Shown: positions 34,598 to 44,412, counted from the first letter of the stretch. The stretch: DNA of 64,000 nucleotides from Streptomyces sp. MMG1121 (GCF_001280015.1 NZ_LGDV01000119.1:1-64000); one strand, 5' to 3'. Program-made: numbers and translations. Notes: generated from the letters alone by a model not told the origin.

Positions 34598-36474
34598 CAG
34601 CGACCGTTCTCCCCCTGTGTGGAATCCCCGTATGCGGAGTCCCCGCTGGAATCCCCGTGTGTGGCCCACTCCAGCAGGCCGGTGAACGCCCGGTTGAGCA
34701 GCGCCGAGTCGCCCGGCCGCAGCGGGCGCCGCGCCATCAGCAGGGCCTGGCCGTACAGCGACTCGGTGGCGGTGCCGATCAGTTCCGGATCCTTCAGTGC
34801 ACCGATCCGCCGCACCAGCGGGCTGAGATGGTTGAGCACCAGACGCGCGCGTGGGGCGCCGCCGCGCAGCGAGCCCAGGATGCCCGCCCACAGGTCGTCG
34901 GCCTGCTCCTCGGCGGCCGCGCGTGCCTGCTCGTGCCGGGCGGCCCGGTCGTCCAGGTGCAGCGCGGGCACCGACAGCGGACGGAAGGTCCGCAGGGCGA
35001 CGTCACAGCCCAGCGGGTCCAGCCTCGCCCGCGCGGCCGCCAGGAAGCCCGACAGCGCCAGCTCCTCGGCCGGATCCACCGCGTCCAGGTGCGCGGTCAC
35101 GGTGTCCGCGTCCAGCTCGGCGACCACCGTCCCCGGCCGCACCGACGCCAGCGCCTCGACCAGCTCGCTGTCGTACGTGTAGCCGCCGTTGACCACGCCC
35201 ACGCCCTGTGCGGCCGCGATCGGCGCGACCTGCCGGTACTCCTCGACGGTCCGCGTGAAGTGCACCACCGGGTGCCGCCGCGCGAACTCCTCCAGGGACA
35301 GCTGTCCGTCGGTCGTCTCGAACGGCAGCCACGGCAGCATCGTGCGCAGCATGTCGCCGTCGTGCCGGGCGAGGGATTTGGCGCCCAGGTGGTGCACGGC
35401 GAGGAAGGCCGTCAGCCGCTCCGGATCACCGGCGGCGAGCCCGGTCAGCCAGGACCGGATCCGCGCACCCAGGGCGTCCCGTACGGCGGCCAGCGTCTCG
35501 TCCTCGTACAGCGACTCGCGCGAGGCCGTGGGCCGCAGACTGTCGGTGTCCAGCACGCAGCGCACGAAGAACGCCCAGTCCGGCAGCAGCTGTTCGGCCC
35601 GCTCGGTCAGCAGCATGCCCTTCAGATGCACCCGGTGCGTCGCCCGCCGGGCCGGACCGACCGCCGTCGGCAGCACGTACGCCACCCCGCGGACCCCGGC
35701 CAGCGGCACGGCCAGGTCGATCGAGTCCAGCGGTGTGAACCCGAACAGCTCGTGACAGTGCCGGGCCAGCGCCACCCGGCGCGCGGCGGGACTCGGATAC
35801 GGCCGGTCCCAGGGCGCGGGCAGCTCGGTGACCGCCTCCTCGCCCACCCGGACGTCGTACGGCAGCAGCGCGCCGAAGTCCCGGGCCAGGGCCAGGACGC
35901 GTTCGGGCGTGAACCACTCGGCGGCGCCCGCGCGCGCGGTGAGGTACACGGTGGTGCCGGGCTCGGGCCGCGCCGAGCCGTCCAGCGTGCGCACGGTGTA
36001 CGACCCGTCGTCGCTCGCCGTCCACTCGACCGGCGGCGCGCCGGGCGTGCGGGCGCTGCGGCTGACCACGCGGATCCGCTCGGCGACCACGAAGCAGGCG
36101 AGCAGGCCGATGCCGAACTGGCCGAGGAAGCCGGACCGCGCCTCCCGCAGACTGTCGGCCCGCTTGGAGCTGCGCCCGATGGTCGCCAGCAGCGTGTGCA
36201 CGTCCGACTCGGTGAGACCGACGCCGCTGTCCTCCACCCGCAGCCCGCCGTCCGCCGTGTACAGCCGGACCAGCGCCGGGGCGTCCGGCTCCGCGGCCCG
36301 CCGGGCGGTGACGGCGTCGACCGCGTTCTGCAGCAGTTCGCGCAGATAGACCCTGGGGCTGGAGTCGAGGTGATGGGAGAGCAGGTCCACCAGACCGCGC
36401 AGGTCGACCTGGAACGTGTGAGGTGAGTGGGGTGACCGGGATGCCTGGGATGACTGTGAGGTCTGGGAGTCCAT
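34597..36474 (-). CDS. Divergent HSP90/HtpG-family ATPase
   Basis: A 625-residue GHKL ATPase with the HSP90 domain order. N-domain: YLRELLQNAVDAV (catalytic Glu46, Asn50), VEDSGVGLTESDV (Asp82, G-x-G) and the lid/G2 segment FLGQFGIGLLACFVV. The middle domain includes HRVHLKGMLLTERAEQLLPD and TASRESLYEDETL (the conserved Arg-containing loop). A short C-domain ends with RLVLNHLSPLVRRI and FTGLLEWA. Sequence is clearly distant from E. coli HtpG. ATG 36474 is chosen; no good ribosome site is visible and a GTG two codons earlier is possible. It is divergent from recG and coupled to the TPR gene. In S. coelicolor I recall a similar pair elsewhere on the chromosome. Confidence 0.88.
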   Translation of the reverse strand: MDSQTSQSSQASRSPHSPHTFQVDLRGLVDLLSHHLDSSPRVYLRELLQNAVDAVTARRAAEPDAPALVRLYTADGGLRVEDSGVGLTESDVHTLLATIGRSSKRADSLREARSGFLGQFGIGLLACFVVAERIRVVSRSARTPGAPPVEWTASDDGSYTVRTLDGSARPEPGTTVYLTARAGAAEWFTPERVLALARDFGALLPYDVRVGEEAVTELPAPWDRPYPSPAARRVALARHCHELFGFTPLDSIDLAVPLAGVRGVAYVLPTAVGPARRATHRVHLKGMLLTERAEQLLPDWAFFVRCVLDTDSLRPTASRESLYEDETLAAVRDALGARIRSWLTGLAAGDPERLTAFLAVHHLGAKSLARHDGDMLRTMLPWLPFETTDGQLSLEEFARRHPVVHFTRTVEEYRQVAPIAAAQGVGVVNGGYTYDSELVEALASVRPGTVVAELDADTVTAHLDAVDPAEELALSGFLAAARARLDPLGCDVALRTFRPLSVPALHLDDRAARHEQARAAAEEQADDLWAGILGSLRGGAPRARLVLNHLSPLVRRIGALKDPELIGTATESLYGQALLMARRPLRPGDSALLNRAFTGLLEWATHGDSSGDSAYGDSTQGENGR

Positions 36475-36701
36475 CGTCACTGCGCCGGCGGGGGGAGCGC
36501 GTGCGGCGCGGGGTCGGGCGGTCCCGCAAGGGGGGCGGTGACCGCGGAAAGGAGGGCCGGAGCGCGCCATCCTAGGGCCGGATCAGCGCACCTGACCAGG
36601 GGTTTCCCGGATGTTCACGGGGCCAGGGAAGGAATCCGCGGCGCAGCGCCCGCTCCGTATGCCAGGGCGGTGCCACGGCATTGTCAGTGCAGTGGTGTGC
36701 A

Positions 36702-38927
36702 ATGGATCTCGTGCCCGCACTGGAAGAACCACTGAAGCAGCCACTGAAGTCAGTGCTCGGCCCCGCCACCGCGAAGGTGATGGCCGAGCATCTCGGCCTG
36801 CACACCGTCGGCGACCTCCTGCACCACTACCCGCGCAGATACGAGGAACGCGGCCAGCTCACCCACCTCGCCGACCTCCCCATGGACGAGCACGTCACGG
36901 TGGTCGCCCAGGTGGCCGACGCCCGCCTGCACTCGTTCGCCTCCGCCAAGGCCCCGCGCGGCAAGGGCCAGCGCCTGGAGGTCACGATCACCGACGGCAG
37001 CGGCCGGCTCCAGCTGGTCTTCTTCGGCAACGGCGTCCACAAGCCGCACAAGGAGCTGTTGCCGGGCACGCGCGCGCTGTTCGCCGGCAAGGTCTCGGCT
37101 TTCAACCGCCGCCTCCAACTCGCCCATCCTGCCTACGAGTTGCTGCGCGGCGACAGCGACGAGACGGTCGAGAGCTGGGCCGGTGCCCTGATCCCCATCT
37201 ACCCGGCCACCGCCAAGCTGGAGTCCTGGAAGATCGGCAAGGCGGTCCAGACGGTTCTGCCCACCGCCCAGGAAGCCCTCGACCCGCTTCCCGCCTCCCT
37301 CCTCGAAGGCCGCGGCCTGCTCCCGCTCCCCGAGGCCCTGCTCAAGATCCACCGCCCGCACACCAAGGCGGACATCGCCGACGCCCGCGCCCGCCTGAAG
37401 TGGGACGAGGCCTTCGTCCTCCAGGTGGCCCTGGCCCGCCGCCGCCACACCGACGCCCAGCTCCCGGCCGTCCCCCGCACCCCCGGCCCCGACGGCCTCC
37501 TCACGGCCTTCGACGACCGCCTCCCCTTCACCCTCACCGACGGCCAGCAGAAGGTCTCCCGCGAGATCTTCGACGACCTCGCCACGGAACACCCGATGCA
37601 CCGCCTGCTCCAGGGCGAGGTCGGCTCGGGCAAGACGATGGTGGCCCTGCGCGCCATGCTCGCCGTGGTCGACGCCGGCGGCCAGGCGGCCATGCTCGCG
37701 CCCACCGAGGTCCTCGCCCAGCAGCATCACCGTTCGATCACCGAGATGATGGGGGAACTGGCCGAGGGCGGCATGCTGGGCGGTGCCGAGCGGGCCACCA
37801 AGGTCGTCGTGCTCACCGGCTCGATGGGCGCCGCCGCCCGCCGCCAGGCCCTGCTCGACCTGGTCACCGGCGAGGCCGGCATCGTCATCGGCACGCACGC
37901 GCTCATCGAGGACAAGGTCCAGTTCCACGACCTGGGCCTGGTCGTGGTCGACGAACAGCACCGCTTCGGCGTCGAACAGCGCGACGCCCTGCGCGGCAAG
38001 GGCAAACAGCCTCCGCACCTCCTCGTCATGACCGCGACCCCCATTCCGCGCACGGTCGCGATGACGGTCTTCGGCGACCTGGAGACCTCGGTCCTCGACC
38101 AGCTCCCGGCCGGCCGCTCGCCCATCGCCAGCCACGTCGTCCCGGCCGCCGACAAACCCCACTTCCTGACCCGCGCCTGGGAGCGCGTGCGCGAGGAGGT
38201 GTCGAACGGCCACCAGGCGTACGTCGTCTGCCCCCGCATCGGCGACGACGTCGACGAGGCCGACTCCAAGAAGGCCGGCAGGAAGAAGTCCCCGGAGGAC
38301 GAGGCCGAGAAGCGACCCCCGCTCGCCGTCCTGGACGTGGCGGACCAGTTGAGCCGCGGCCCGCTCCAGGGCCTCGGGGTCGAGGTCCTGCACGGCCGTA
38401 TGCACCCCGACGACAAGGACGCGGTCATGCGCCGCTTCGCGGCCGGCGAGACGGACGTCCTGGTCGCCACCACGGTCATCGAGGTCGGCGTCAACGTCCC
38501 CAACGCCACGGCCATGGTGATCATGGACGCCGACCGCTTCGGCGTCTCCCAGCTCCACCAGCTCCGCGGCCGTGTCGGCCGGGGCTCGGCCCCCGGCCTG
38601 TGCCTGCTGGTCACCGAGATGCCCGAGGCCAGCGCGGCCCGCCAGCGCCTGAACGCGGTCGCCGCCACCCTCGACGGTTTCGAACTCTCCCGCATCGACC
38701 TCGAACAGCGCCGCGAGGGCGACGTCCTCGGCCAGGCCCAGTCCGGCGCCCGCTCCAGCCTGCGCGTCCTCGCGGTCATCGAGGACGAGGAGGTCATCGC
38801 CGAAGCGCGGGAGGAGGCGACGGCGCTGGTGGCGGCGGACCCCGAGCTGGAGCGCCTTCCGGGCCTGCGTACAGCTCTGGACGCCTTGTTGGACGAGGAA
38901 AGGGAGCAGTACTTGGAAAAGGGGTGA
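36702..38927 (+). CDS. recG: ATP-dependent DNA helicase RecG
   Basis: A 741-residue branch-migration helicase for stalled forks and Holliday junctions. An N-terminal wedge/OB domain (DLLHHYPRRYEERGQL) is followed by Walker A LLQGEVGSGKTMVALRAMLA, DEQHRFGVEQRDALRGKG (DEQH box), MTATPIPRTVAMTVFGDLET, and the C-terminal motifs HGRMHPDDKDAVMRRFAAGE, DADRFGVSQLHQLRGRVGRG and the RecG TRG segment. A charged insertion (DSKKAGRKKSPEDEAEKRPP) lies in the C-terminal RecA domain, as in other actinomycete RecG proteins. ATG 36702 gives MDLVPALEEPLKQ; no clear ribosome site is seen and GTG 36711 is an alternative. Confidence 0.96.
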   Translation: MDLVPALEEPLKQPLKSVLGPATAKVMAEHLGLHTVGDLLHHYPRRYEERGQLTHLADLPMDEHVTVVAQVADARLHSFASAKAPRGKGQRLEVTITDGSGRLQLVFFGNGVHKPHKELLPGTRALFAGKVSAFNRRLQLAHPAYELLRGDSDETVESWAGALIPIYPATAKLESWKIGKAVQTVLPTAQEALDPLPASLLEGRGLLPLPEALLKIHRPHTKADIADARARLKWDEAFVLQVALARRRHTDAQLPAVPRTPGPDGLLTAFDDRLPFTLTDGQQKVSREIFDDLATEHPMHRLLQGEVGSGKTMVALRAMLAVVDAGGQAAMLAPTEVLAQQHHRSITEMMGELAEGGMLGGAERATKVVVLTGSMGAAARRQALLDLVTGEAGIVIGTHALIEDKVQFHDLGLVVVDEQHRFGVEQRDALRGKGKQPPHLLVMTATPIPRTVAMTVFGDLETSVLDQLPAGRSPIASHVVPAADKPHFLTRAWERVREEVSNGHQAYVVCPRIGDDVDEADSKKAGRKKSPEDEAEKRPPLAVLDVADQLSRGPLQGLGVEVLHGRMHPDDKDAVMRRFAAGETDVLVATTVIEVGVNVPNATAMVIMDADRFGVSQLHQLRGRVGRGSAPGLCLLVTEMPEASAARQRLNAVAATLDGFELSRIDLEQRREGDVLGQAQSGARSSLRVLAVIEDEEVIAEAREEATALVAADPELERLPGLRTALDALLDEEREQYLEKG

Positions 38928-38939
38928 AGCGGACCTGTC

Positions 38940-39007
38940 CGAGGGGCCCGGGGCCGTATGGCCTGTGCGGCTACCGCCGCGCGGGCGCGACCAGCGACAA
39001 TGAACGG
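38940..39007 (+). repeat. Dispersed small Streptomyces repeat, copy 2
   Basis: It begins GAGGGGCCCGGGGCCGTATG, has an internal GGCTACCGCCGCGCGGGCGC and continues GACCAGCGACAATGAACGGG. It aligns along its length with the copy at 49721-49790 in smc. It fills most of the recG-rsmD gap. Confidence 0.75.
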
Positions 39008-39035
39008 GACAGCCGCCCACGACCAAGGACCGAAG

Positions 39036-39623
39036 ATGACCCGCGTGATCGCCGGCGCCGCCGGCGGACGTCGCCTCGCCGTCCCGCCAGGCACCGGTAC
39101 CCGCCCCACCTCCGACCGCGCCCGCGAAGGTCTCTTCTCCACCTGGCAGTCGCTGTTGGGCGGTCCTCTGGACGGCGAACGCGTCCTCGACCTCTACGCC
39201 GGCTCGGGCGCCGTGGGCCTGGAAGCCCTGTCCCGCGGCGCCGGCCACACGCTCCTCGTCGAGGCGGACGCGAGAGCGGCCCGCACGGTCAGGGAGAACG
39301 TGAGAACTCTCGGCCTGCCCGGCGCCGAAGTACGAGCAGGCAAAGCGGAACAAGTCATCAGAACCGCACCCCCCGCAGACCCCTACGACCTCGTCTTCCT
39401 CGACCCTCCGTACGCCGTCACGGACGACGATCTTCGCGAGATTCTGCTCACACTCCGCTCGGAGGGCTGGCTCGCCGCAGAAGCCCTCGTCACCGTGGAG
39501 CGCAGCACCAGAGGCGGCACGTTCGACTGGCCCGACGGCTTCGCACCACTGAGGTCCCGTCGCTACGGCGAGGGAACGTTTTGGTACGGTCGCGCCGCCT
39601 CTACGTGCGAAGACGCACGATGA
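39036..39623 (+). CDS. rsmD: 16S rRNA (guanine966-N2)-methyltransferase
   Basis: A 195-residue Rossmann methyltransferase. It has MTRVIAGAAGGRRLAVPPGT, TSDRAREGLFSTWQSLLGG, the SAM site VLDLYAGSGAVGLEALSRGA and the catalytic DPPY in DLVFLDPPYAV. ATG 39036 follows AAGGACCGAAG. It is followed immediately by coaD, the usual bacterial pairing. Confidence 0.94.
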   Translation: MTRVIAGAAGGRRLAVPPGTGTRPTSDRAREGLFSTWQSLLGGPLDGERVLDLYAGSGAVGLEALSRGAGHTLLVEADARAARTVRENVRTLGLPGAEVRAGKAEQVIRTAPPADPYDLVFLDPPYAVTDDDLREILLTLRSEGWLAAEALVTVERSTRGGTFDWPDGFAPLRSRRYGEGTFWYGRAASTCEDAR

Positions 39624-39649
39624 CCGGACCGGAGAGCGAGGGATCACAA

Positions 39650-40129
39650 GTGCGCCGCGCCGTCTGTCCCGGGTCGTTCGACCCGATCACCAACGGACAT
39701 CTCGACATCATCGCCCGAGCCTCACGTCTCTACGACGAGGTGTACGTGGCGGTGATGATCAACCAGGCCAAGAAGGGCCTGTTCGAGATCGAGGAGCGGA
39801 TCGAGCTGATCCGCGAGGTCACCGCCGACTGCGCCAACGTCCGGGTCGAGGCCTTCCACGGCCTCCTCGTCGATTTCTGCAAGCAGCGCGACATCCCCGC
39901 CATCGTCAAGGGCCTGCGGGCGGTCAGCGACTTCGACTACGAACTCCAGATGGCCCAGATGAACAACGGCCTCACCGGCGTCGAAACGCTCTTCGTACCC
40001 ACCAACCCCGCCTACAGCTTCCTCTCCTCCTCCCTGGTGAAGGAGGTCGCGGCCTGGGGCGGCGACGTCTCCCACCTGGTGCCCGCCCCGGTGCTGGCGG
40101 CCCTGAACAAGCGTCTGCGCAGGGACTGA
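39650..40129 (+). CDS. coaD: Phosphopantetheine adenylyltransferase
   Basis: A 159-residue enzyme of coenzyme A synthesis, with the T/HxGH motif in RRAVCPGSFDPITNGHLDII and the signature VKGLRAVSDFDYELQMAQMN and SFLSSSLVKEVA. GTG 39650 is selected because it gives the canonical length and N-terminus and follows GAGGGATCACAA. An ATG at 39620 overlapping the rsmD stop would add ten residues and cannot be excluded. Confidence 0.95.
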   Translation: MRRAVCPGSFDPITNGHLDIIARASRLYDEVYVAVMINQAKKGLFEIEERIELIREVTADCANVRVEAFHGLLVDFCKQRDIPAIVKGLRAVSDFDYELQMAQMNNGLTGVETLFVPTNPAYSFLSSSLVKEVAAWGGDVSHLVPAPVLAALNKRLRRD

Positions 40130-40186
40130 TGGGGCTACAGTCGTCCCGTCCGTCTCCAACCCGGCTGTAGAGAGTGGCGAGCACAG

Positions 40187-41263
40187 GTGGACGTGCAGAA
40201 GAAGCTCGACGAGATCGTCTCCACGGTCTCCGGCGCCCGGTCCATGCCCATGTCGGCCTCGTGCGTGGTCAACCGCGCCGAGCTGCTCGCGCTGCTGGAA
40301 GAGGTGCGCCAGGCGCTGCCCGGCTCCCTCGCGCAGGCGCGGGAGCTGATCGGCGACCGTGAGCAGATGGTCGAGCAGGCACGCCAGGAGGCCGAGCGGA
40401 TCATCTCGACCGCGCACGCCGAGCGCGGCTCGCTGATCTCCGACACCGAGGTCGCCCGCCGCTCCCAGAACGAGGCCGACCGGATCCTCGCCGAGGCCCG
40501 CCAGGAGGCGGAGGAGGTCCGCGCCGAGGCCGACGACTACGTCGACTCCAAGCTCGCCAACTTCGAGGTCGTCCTCACCAAGACCCTCGGCTCGGTCGGC
40601 CGCGGCCGCGAGAAGCTGCTCGGCACCGGGCCCGGCCTGGACGAGAACGGCTACGAGGACGAGGACGCCCCCGAGCGCAGCCAGGACCCGGAGACCCTGC
40701 GCCACAACGCCGACACCTACGTCGACGCCAAGCTGGGCGCCTTCGAGGCGGTCCTCGCCAAGACCCTGGAGGCCGTCGGCCGCGGCCGGCAGAAGCTGCA
40801 CGGCCGGATCGCCTCGGACGACCTCGGTGCCCTCGCCGACGACACCACGACCTTCCAGCACTCCAGCGACGCCGACTACCTCGCCGACCTCGCGGCCCTC
40901 GCCGAGCAGGACGCCCCGGCCGAGCGCCCGGACCGGCCCGCGTCCGTACCCCAGCAGCCCCAGCAGCCGCAGCAGCCGTCGTACGAGCCGCAGCCGGCCT
41001 ACGGCTACCAGCAGCAGCCGGACCCGTACGCGGGTTTCCCGCAGCAGCCCGGATACGGCGGCCAGCAGGACGCCTACGGCTACCAGCAGGCCGACCCCTA
41101 CGCCTACCAGGGCTCCTACGACCACCAGCAGGCCGCCTACGACCCCGGGCAGCTCCAGCACCAGGCGCAGCAGGGCTACGCCCTCGACGAGACCAGCCTC
41201 TTCGACACCGGCATGATCAGTGCGGAGCAGCTGCGGGCGTACGAGCAGGGCCGGGGCCTGTAG
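40187..41263 (+). CDS. DivIVA-like coiled-coil protein
   Basis: A 358-residue soluble protein. The first 140 residues are charged helices with a long coiled coil (QMVEQARQEAERIISTAHAE, NEADRILAEARQEAEEVRAE), resembling DivIVA/cell-division initiation or ATP-synthase b-subunit-like proteins. Two similar segments, YVDSKLANFEVVLTKTLGSV and YVDAKLGAFEAVLAKTLEAV, form an internal duplication. The C-terminal 110 residues are Gln/Pro/Tyr-rich, ending in ALDETSLFDTGMISAEQLRA. The family sits conserved between coaD and yceD-rpmF in Streptomyces; function unproven, perhaps polar growth or division. Confidence 0.85.
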   Translation: MDVQKKLDEIVSTVSGARSMPMSASCVVNRAELLALLEEVRQALPGSLAQARELIGDREQMVEQARQEAERIISTAHAERGSLISDTEVARRSQNEADRILAEARQEAEEVRAEADDYVDSKLANFEVVLTKTLGSVGRGREKLLGTGPGLDENGYEDEDAPERSQDPETLRHNADTYVDAKLGAFEAVLAKTLEAVGRGRQKLHGRIASDDLGALADDTTTFQHSSDADYLADLAALAEQDAPAERPDRPASVPQQPQQPQQPSYEPQPAYGYQQQPDPYAGFPQQPGYGGQQDAYGYQQADPYAYQGSYDHQQAAYDPGQLQHQAQQGYALDETSLFDTGMISAEQLRAYEQGRGL

Positions 41264-41394
41264 CCACGGACCCGATTGGGCCGAGAGCGAAAGGTCCAGT
41301 ATCCTGGCTGTTCGGTCGCGCGTATGTCCGCGATCACCGCTGCCCGGAACACCGACGGGTGGCGTCCCTTCGAGTTCGAAGATCGAAAGCAGGA

Positions 41395-42048
41395 ATGGCT
41401 CCTCACGCCCGCCTAGACCACCGCAACCCTCTCGTGTTCGACACGCACGAGCTGGGGCGGCGTCCTGGCGCGCTGCAGCGCCTGACCCGCACGATCGACG
41501 CCCCCCGGGACCTCGGTATCCAGGGAGTCATCGGAGTGCCGGAAGGCGCGCCGCTGGAGCTCGACCTCCGACTCGAGTCGGTCATGGAAGGGGTGCTCGT
41601 CACAGGCACCGCCCGTGCACAGGCCGAGGGGGAGTGCGTAAGGTGTCTGGAGCCGGTCGGGCTGGAGCTCGAAGCGGACTTCCAGGAGCTGTTCTCGTAC
41701 CCTGACGCCGACGACCGGGGCCGTGTGATCGCGGAACCGGGCGACGACGCCGAGGACGACGAGGACAGGTTCTTCCTCGAGGACGGACTCTTCGACCTCG
41801 AACCTCTGCTGCGTGACGCGGTGGTGCTCGCACTGCCGATGCAGCCGGTGTGCCAGGACGACTGTGCCGGCCTGTGCTCCGAGTGCGGAGCGCGGCTCAC
41901 GGACGACCCGGACCACCACCACGACGCCGTCGACATCCGTTGGGCGGCTTTGCAGGGACTCGCCGGTTCACTCGAAGACGGCGAGAAGGACGAGATGAGC
42001 GGCGGCGCGCTTCCATCAGCGCACGCCGACGAGAAGCAGGAGAAGTAG
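41395..42048 (+). CDS. DUF177/YceD family protein
   Basis: A 217-residue member of the DUF177 family, implicated elsewhere in 23S rRNA accumulation and large-subunit assembly. It has [36 protein letters not shown] and the Cys-rich [20 protein letters not shown] cluster, probably a zinc site. The start at ATG 41395 matches known Streptomyces homologues as remembered; the AGGA next to it is unusually close for a ribosome site. It is followed after 2 bases by rpmF, the standard yceD-rpmF operon. Confidence 0.92.
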   Translation: MAPHARLDHRNPLVFDTHELGRRPGALQRLTRTIDAPRDLGIQGVIGVPEGAPLELDLRLESVMEGVLVTGTARAQAEGECVRCLEPVGLELEADFQELFSYPDADDRGRVIAEPGDDAEDDEDRFFLEDGLFDLEPLLRDAVVLALPMQPVCQDDCAGLCSECGARLTDDPDHHHDAVDIRWAALQGLAGSLEDGEKDEMSGGALPSAHADEKQEK

Positions 42049-42050
42049 CC

Positions 42051-42224
42051 GTGGCTGTTCCGAAGCGGAAGATGTCGCGCAGCAACACGCGCCACCGCCG
42101 GTCGCAGTGGAAGGCTGCGGTCCCCACCCTGGTTGCGTGCGAGCGCTGCCACGAGCCCAAGCAGCAGCACATCGCGTGCCCGTCTTGTGGCACCTACAAC
42201 AAGCGCCAGGTCCTCGAGGTCTGA
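42051..42224 (+). CDS. rpmF: 50S ribosomal protein L32
   Basis: A 57-residue L32 ([20 protein letters not shown]) with both Cys pairs of a zinc ribbon (CERCHEP and CPSCGTY), so it is the zinc form. GTG 42051 lies two bases after the YceD stop, with CAGGAGAAG in the preceding gene acting as ribosome site. Confidence 0.97.
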   Translation: MAVPKRKMSRSNTRHRRSQWKAAVPTLVACERCHEPKQQHIACPSCGTYNKRQVLEV

Positions 42225-42243
42225 GCGGCTGGTGAGAGGCACT

Positions 42244-43065
42244 GTGTCCACGCCGAAGAAGAACTCAGCGGACCATCAGGCCTCGTCCCACACGCTTCTG
42301 GAAGGGCGGCTCGGCTACCAGCTCGAGTCCGCCCTTCTGGTGCGCGCGCTGACCCACCGTTCCTACGCATACGAGAACGGCGGTCTGCCGACGAACGAGC
42401 GGCTGGAGTTCCTCGGGGACTCCGTGCTCGGCCTCGTCGTCACGGACACGCTGTACCGCACCCACCCCGACCTGCCCGAAGGCCAGCTGGCCAAGTTGCG
42501 GGCCGCGGTGGTCAACTCGCGTGCGCTGGCGGAGGTCGGCCGTGGCCTCGATCTGGGCGCCTTCATCCGGCTCGGCCGTGGTGAAGAGGGCACAGGAGGC
42601 CGGGACAAGGCGTCCATTCTCGCCGACACCCTGGAAGCGGTGATCGGTGCGGTCTATCTCGATCAGGGCCTCGACGCGGCGTCCGAGCTGGTTCACCGGC
42701 TCTTCGACCCGCTGATCGAGAAGTCCTCGAACCTCGGAGCCGGCCTGGACTGGAAGACCAGCCTCCAGGAGCTCACCGCGATCGAGGGGCTCGGCGTGCC
42801 CGAGTACCTGGTCACGGAGACCGGTCCCGACCACGAGAAGACCTTCACTGCTGCCGCCCGCGTCGGAGGCGTCTCGTACGGCACCGGCACCGGCCGCAGC
42901 AAGAAGGAGGCGGAGCAGCAGGCCGCCGAGTCCGCCTGGCGGTCCATCCGGGCCGCGGCGGACGAGCGCGCCAAGGCGGCCAAGGAGGCCAGGGAAGCCG
43001 ACGAGGTTCCCGCGGCCGACGCGCCCGCCGCCAAGGACGGCGACCCGTCGTCCGCCCCCGCCTGA
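42244..43065 (+). CDS. rnc: Ribonuclease III
   Basis: A 273-residue double-strand-specific endoribonuclease. The RNase III domain has the signature [18 protein letters not shown] and the catalytic [15 protein letters not shown]; the dsRNA-binding domain follows ([11 protein letters not shown] to [15 protein letters not shown]). The C-terminal 40 residues are Ala/Glu-rich. In S. coelicolor the orthologue AbsB is a global regulator of antibiotic synthesis. GTG 42244 follows GAGAGG closely; a GTG at 42232 is the alternative. It is 19 bases after rpmF, probably in the same operon. Confidence 0.95.
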   Translation: MSTPKKNSADHQASSHTLLEGRLGYQLESALLVRALTHRSYAYENGGLPTNERLEFLGDSVLGLVVTDTLYRTHPDLPEGQLAKLRAAVVNSRALAEVGRGLDLGAFIRLGRGEEGTGGRDKASILADTLEAVIGAVYLDQGLDAASELVHRLFDPLIEKSSNLGAGLDWKTSLQELTAIEGLGVPEYLVTETGPDHEKTFTAAARVGGVSYGTGTGRSKKEAEQQAAESAWRSIRAAADERAKAAKEAREADEVPAADAPAAKDGDPSSAPA

Positions 43066-43079
43066 CCCACAGCAGTACG

Positions 43080-43116
43080 CAGCGCCCGCCCCACCGTTCA
43101 CGAGGGGCGGGCGCTG
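43080..43116 (+). terminator. Hairpin between rnc and mutM
   Basis: A perfect 13-bp stem (CAGCGCCCGCCCC and complement) with an 11-base loop lies 14 bases after rnc, so mutM probably has its own promoter or depends on read-through. Confidence 0.82.
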
Positions 43117-43144
43117 TGCTCATCCACCGCTTACGGGGGTTCTG

Positions 43145-44005
43145 ATGCCCGAGTTGCCCGAGGTCGAGGTCGTCCGGCGCGGTCTGGCGCGCTGGGTCGC
43201 CCACCGCACCGTCGCCGAGGTCGAGGTGCTGCACCCGCGCGCCGTACGCCGGCACATCGCGGGCGCCGACGACTTCGCGCACCGCCTCAAGGGCCGGCAC
43301 ATCGGCACCCCCAGCCGTCGCGGCAAGTACCTGTGGCTGCCGCTGGAGGAGACGAACCAGTCCGTCCTCGCCCACCTCGGCATGAGCGGCCAGCTGCTGG
43401 TGCAGCCGCACGAGACGGTGGACGAGAAACACCTGCGCATCCGCGTCCGGTTCGCCGACTCCCTCGGCACGGAACTGCGCTTCGTCGACCAACGCACCTT
43501 CGGCGGGCTGTCGTTGCACGACAACACCCCCGACGGCCTGCCCGACGTCATCGCGCACATCGCCCGCGACCCCCTCGACGAACTGTTCGACGACGAGGCC
43601 TTCCACCAGGCGCTGCGCCGCAAGCGCACCACCATCAAGCGGGCCCTGCTCGATCAGTCGCTGATCAGCGGCGTCGGCAACATCTACGCGGACGAGGCGC
43701 TGTGGCGCGCCCGCATCCACTACGAACGCCCGACCGCGAACTTCACCCGCCCGGTCACGACGGAACTGCTCGGCCACGTCCGGGACGTGATGAACGCGGC
43801 GCTCGCCGTCGGCGGCACCAGCTTCGACAGCCTGTACGTCAACGTCAACGGCGAGTCCGGCTACTTCGACCGGTCCCTGGACGCGTACGGCCGTGAGGAC
43901 CTGCCCTGCAAGCGGTGCGGTACGCCGATGCGCCGCCGCCCCTGGATGAACCGGTCCAGCTACTTCTGCCCGAAGTGTCAGAGGGCGCCGCGCGTCTCGT
44001 CGTAA
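43145..44005 (+). CDS. mutM: Formamidopyrimidine-DNA glycosylase
   Basis: A 286-residue base-excision repair enzyme removing 8-oxoguanine. The catalytic Pro-Glu follows the start Met ([14 protein letters not shown]). It has the beta-lyase/H2TH segment [20 protein letters not shown] and the C-terminal zinc finger CKRCGTPM...[11 protein letters not shown] 43145 follows TTACGGGGGTTCTG. The last 28 bases overlap, antisense, the 3' end of the HxlR gene. Confidence 0.96.
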   Translation: MPELPEVEVVRRGLARWVAHRTVAEVEVLHPRAVRRHIAGADDFAHRLKGRHIGTPSRRGKYLWLPLEETNQSVLAHLGMSGQLLVQPHETVDEKHLRIRVRFADSLGTELRFVDQRTFGGLSLHDNTPDGLPDVIAHIARDPLDELFDDEAFHQALRRKRTTIKRALLDQSLISGVGNIYADEALWRARIHYERPTANFTRPVTTELLGHVRDVMNAALAVGGTSFDSLYVNVNGESGYFDRSLDAYGREDLPCKRCGTPMRRRPWMNRSSYFCPKCQRAPRVSS

Positions 44006-44373
44006 CGCGTGCGTGCCGCGAGCACGTCGTCCATCGAGCCCTCCACGCACTGGATGAGCGCCAGCAGCCGCTCGGCGACCTGGCGACCCAGGGCAGTCAG
44101 CTCGTAGTCCACGCGCGGCGGGTTCGTGGGCTGCGCCTCCCGGTGCACCAGACCGTCGCGCTCCAGCGCGTGCAGCGTCTGGGACAGCATCTTCTCGCTC
44201 ACTCCGTCGACCCGGCGGCGCAGCTCGTTGAAGCGCAGCGACCCCTCGTACAGCGCGCCGAGCGTCAGCCCGCCCCAGCGGCCGGTGACATGCTCCAGCG
44301 TTCCGCGCGACGGGCAGGCCTTGGCGAAGACGTCGTAGGCGAGGTCGTCGTGGTCCTGGGTGGTGGCGGTCAT
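43978..44373 (-). CDS. HxlR-family transcriptional regulator
   Basis: A 131-residue winged-helix regulator: [70 protein letters not shown]. The N-terminal Cys (KACPSR) is the residue used by many HxlR/QorR/HypR proteins for redox or quinone sensing. ATG 44373 is preceded on the minus strand by TACTCT six bases away without a ribosome site, so it is probably leaderless. It is divergent from a flavodoxin-like reductase and a perfect palindrome lies between, suggesting it represses the reductase until quinones or electrophiles appear. Confidence 0.92.
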   Translation of the reverse strand: MTATTQDHDDLAYDVFAKACPSRGTLEHVTGRWGGLTLGALYEGSLRFNELRRRVDGVSEKMLSQTLHALERDGLVHREAQPTNPPRVDYELTALGRQVAERLLALIQCVEGSMDDVLAARTRYDETRGAL

Positions 44374-44412
44374 GTCACCAGAGTACGCGCACGCAGCGCT
44401 AACCATCCGCTT

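Noticed and set aside
36750..39647. A 965-codon minus-strand open frame opposite recG/rsmD
   Set aside because: Shadow of recG; recG has complete helicase motifs on the plus strand.
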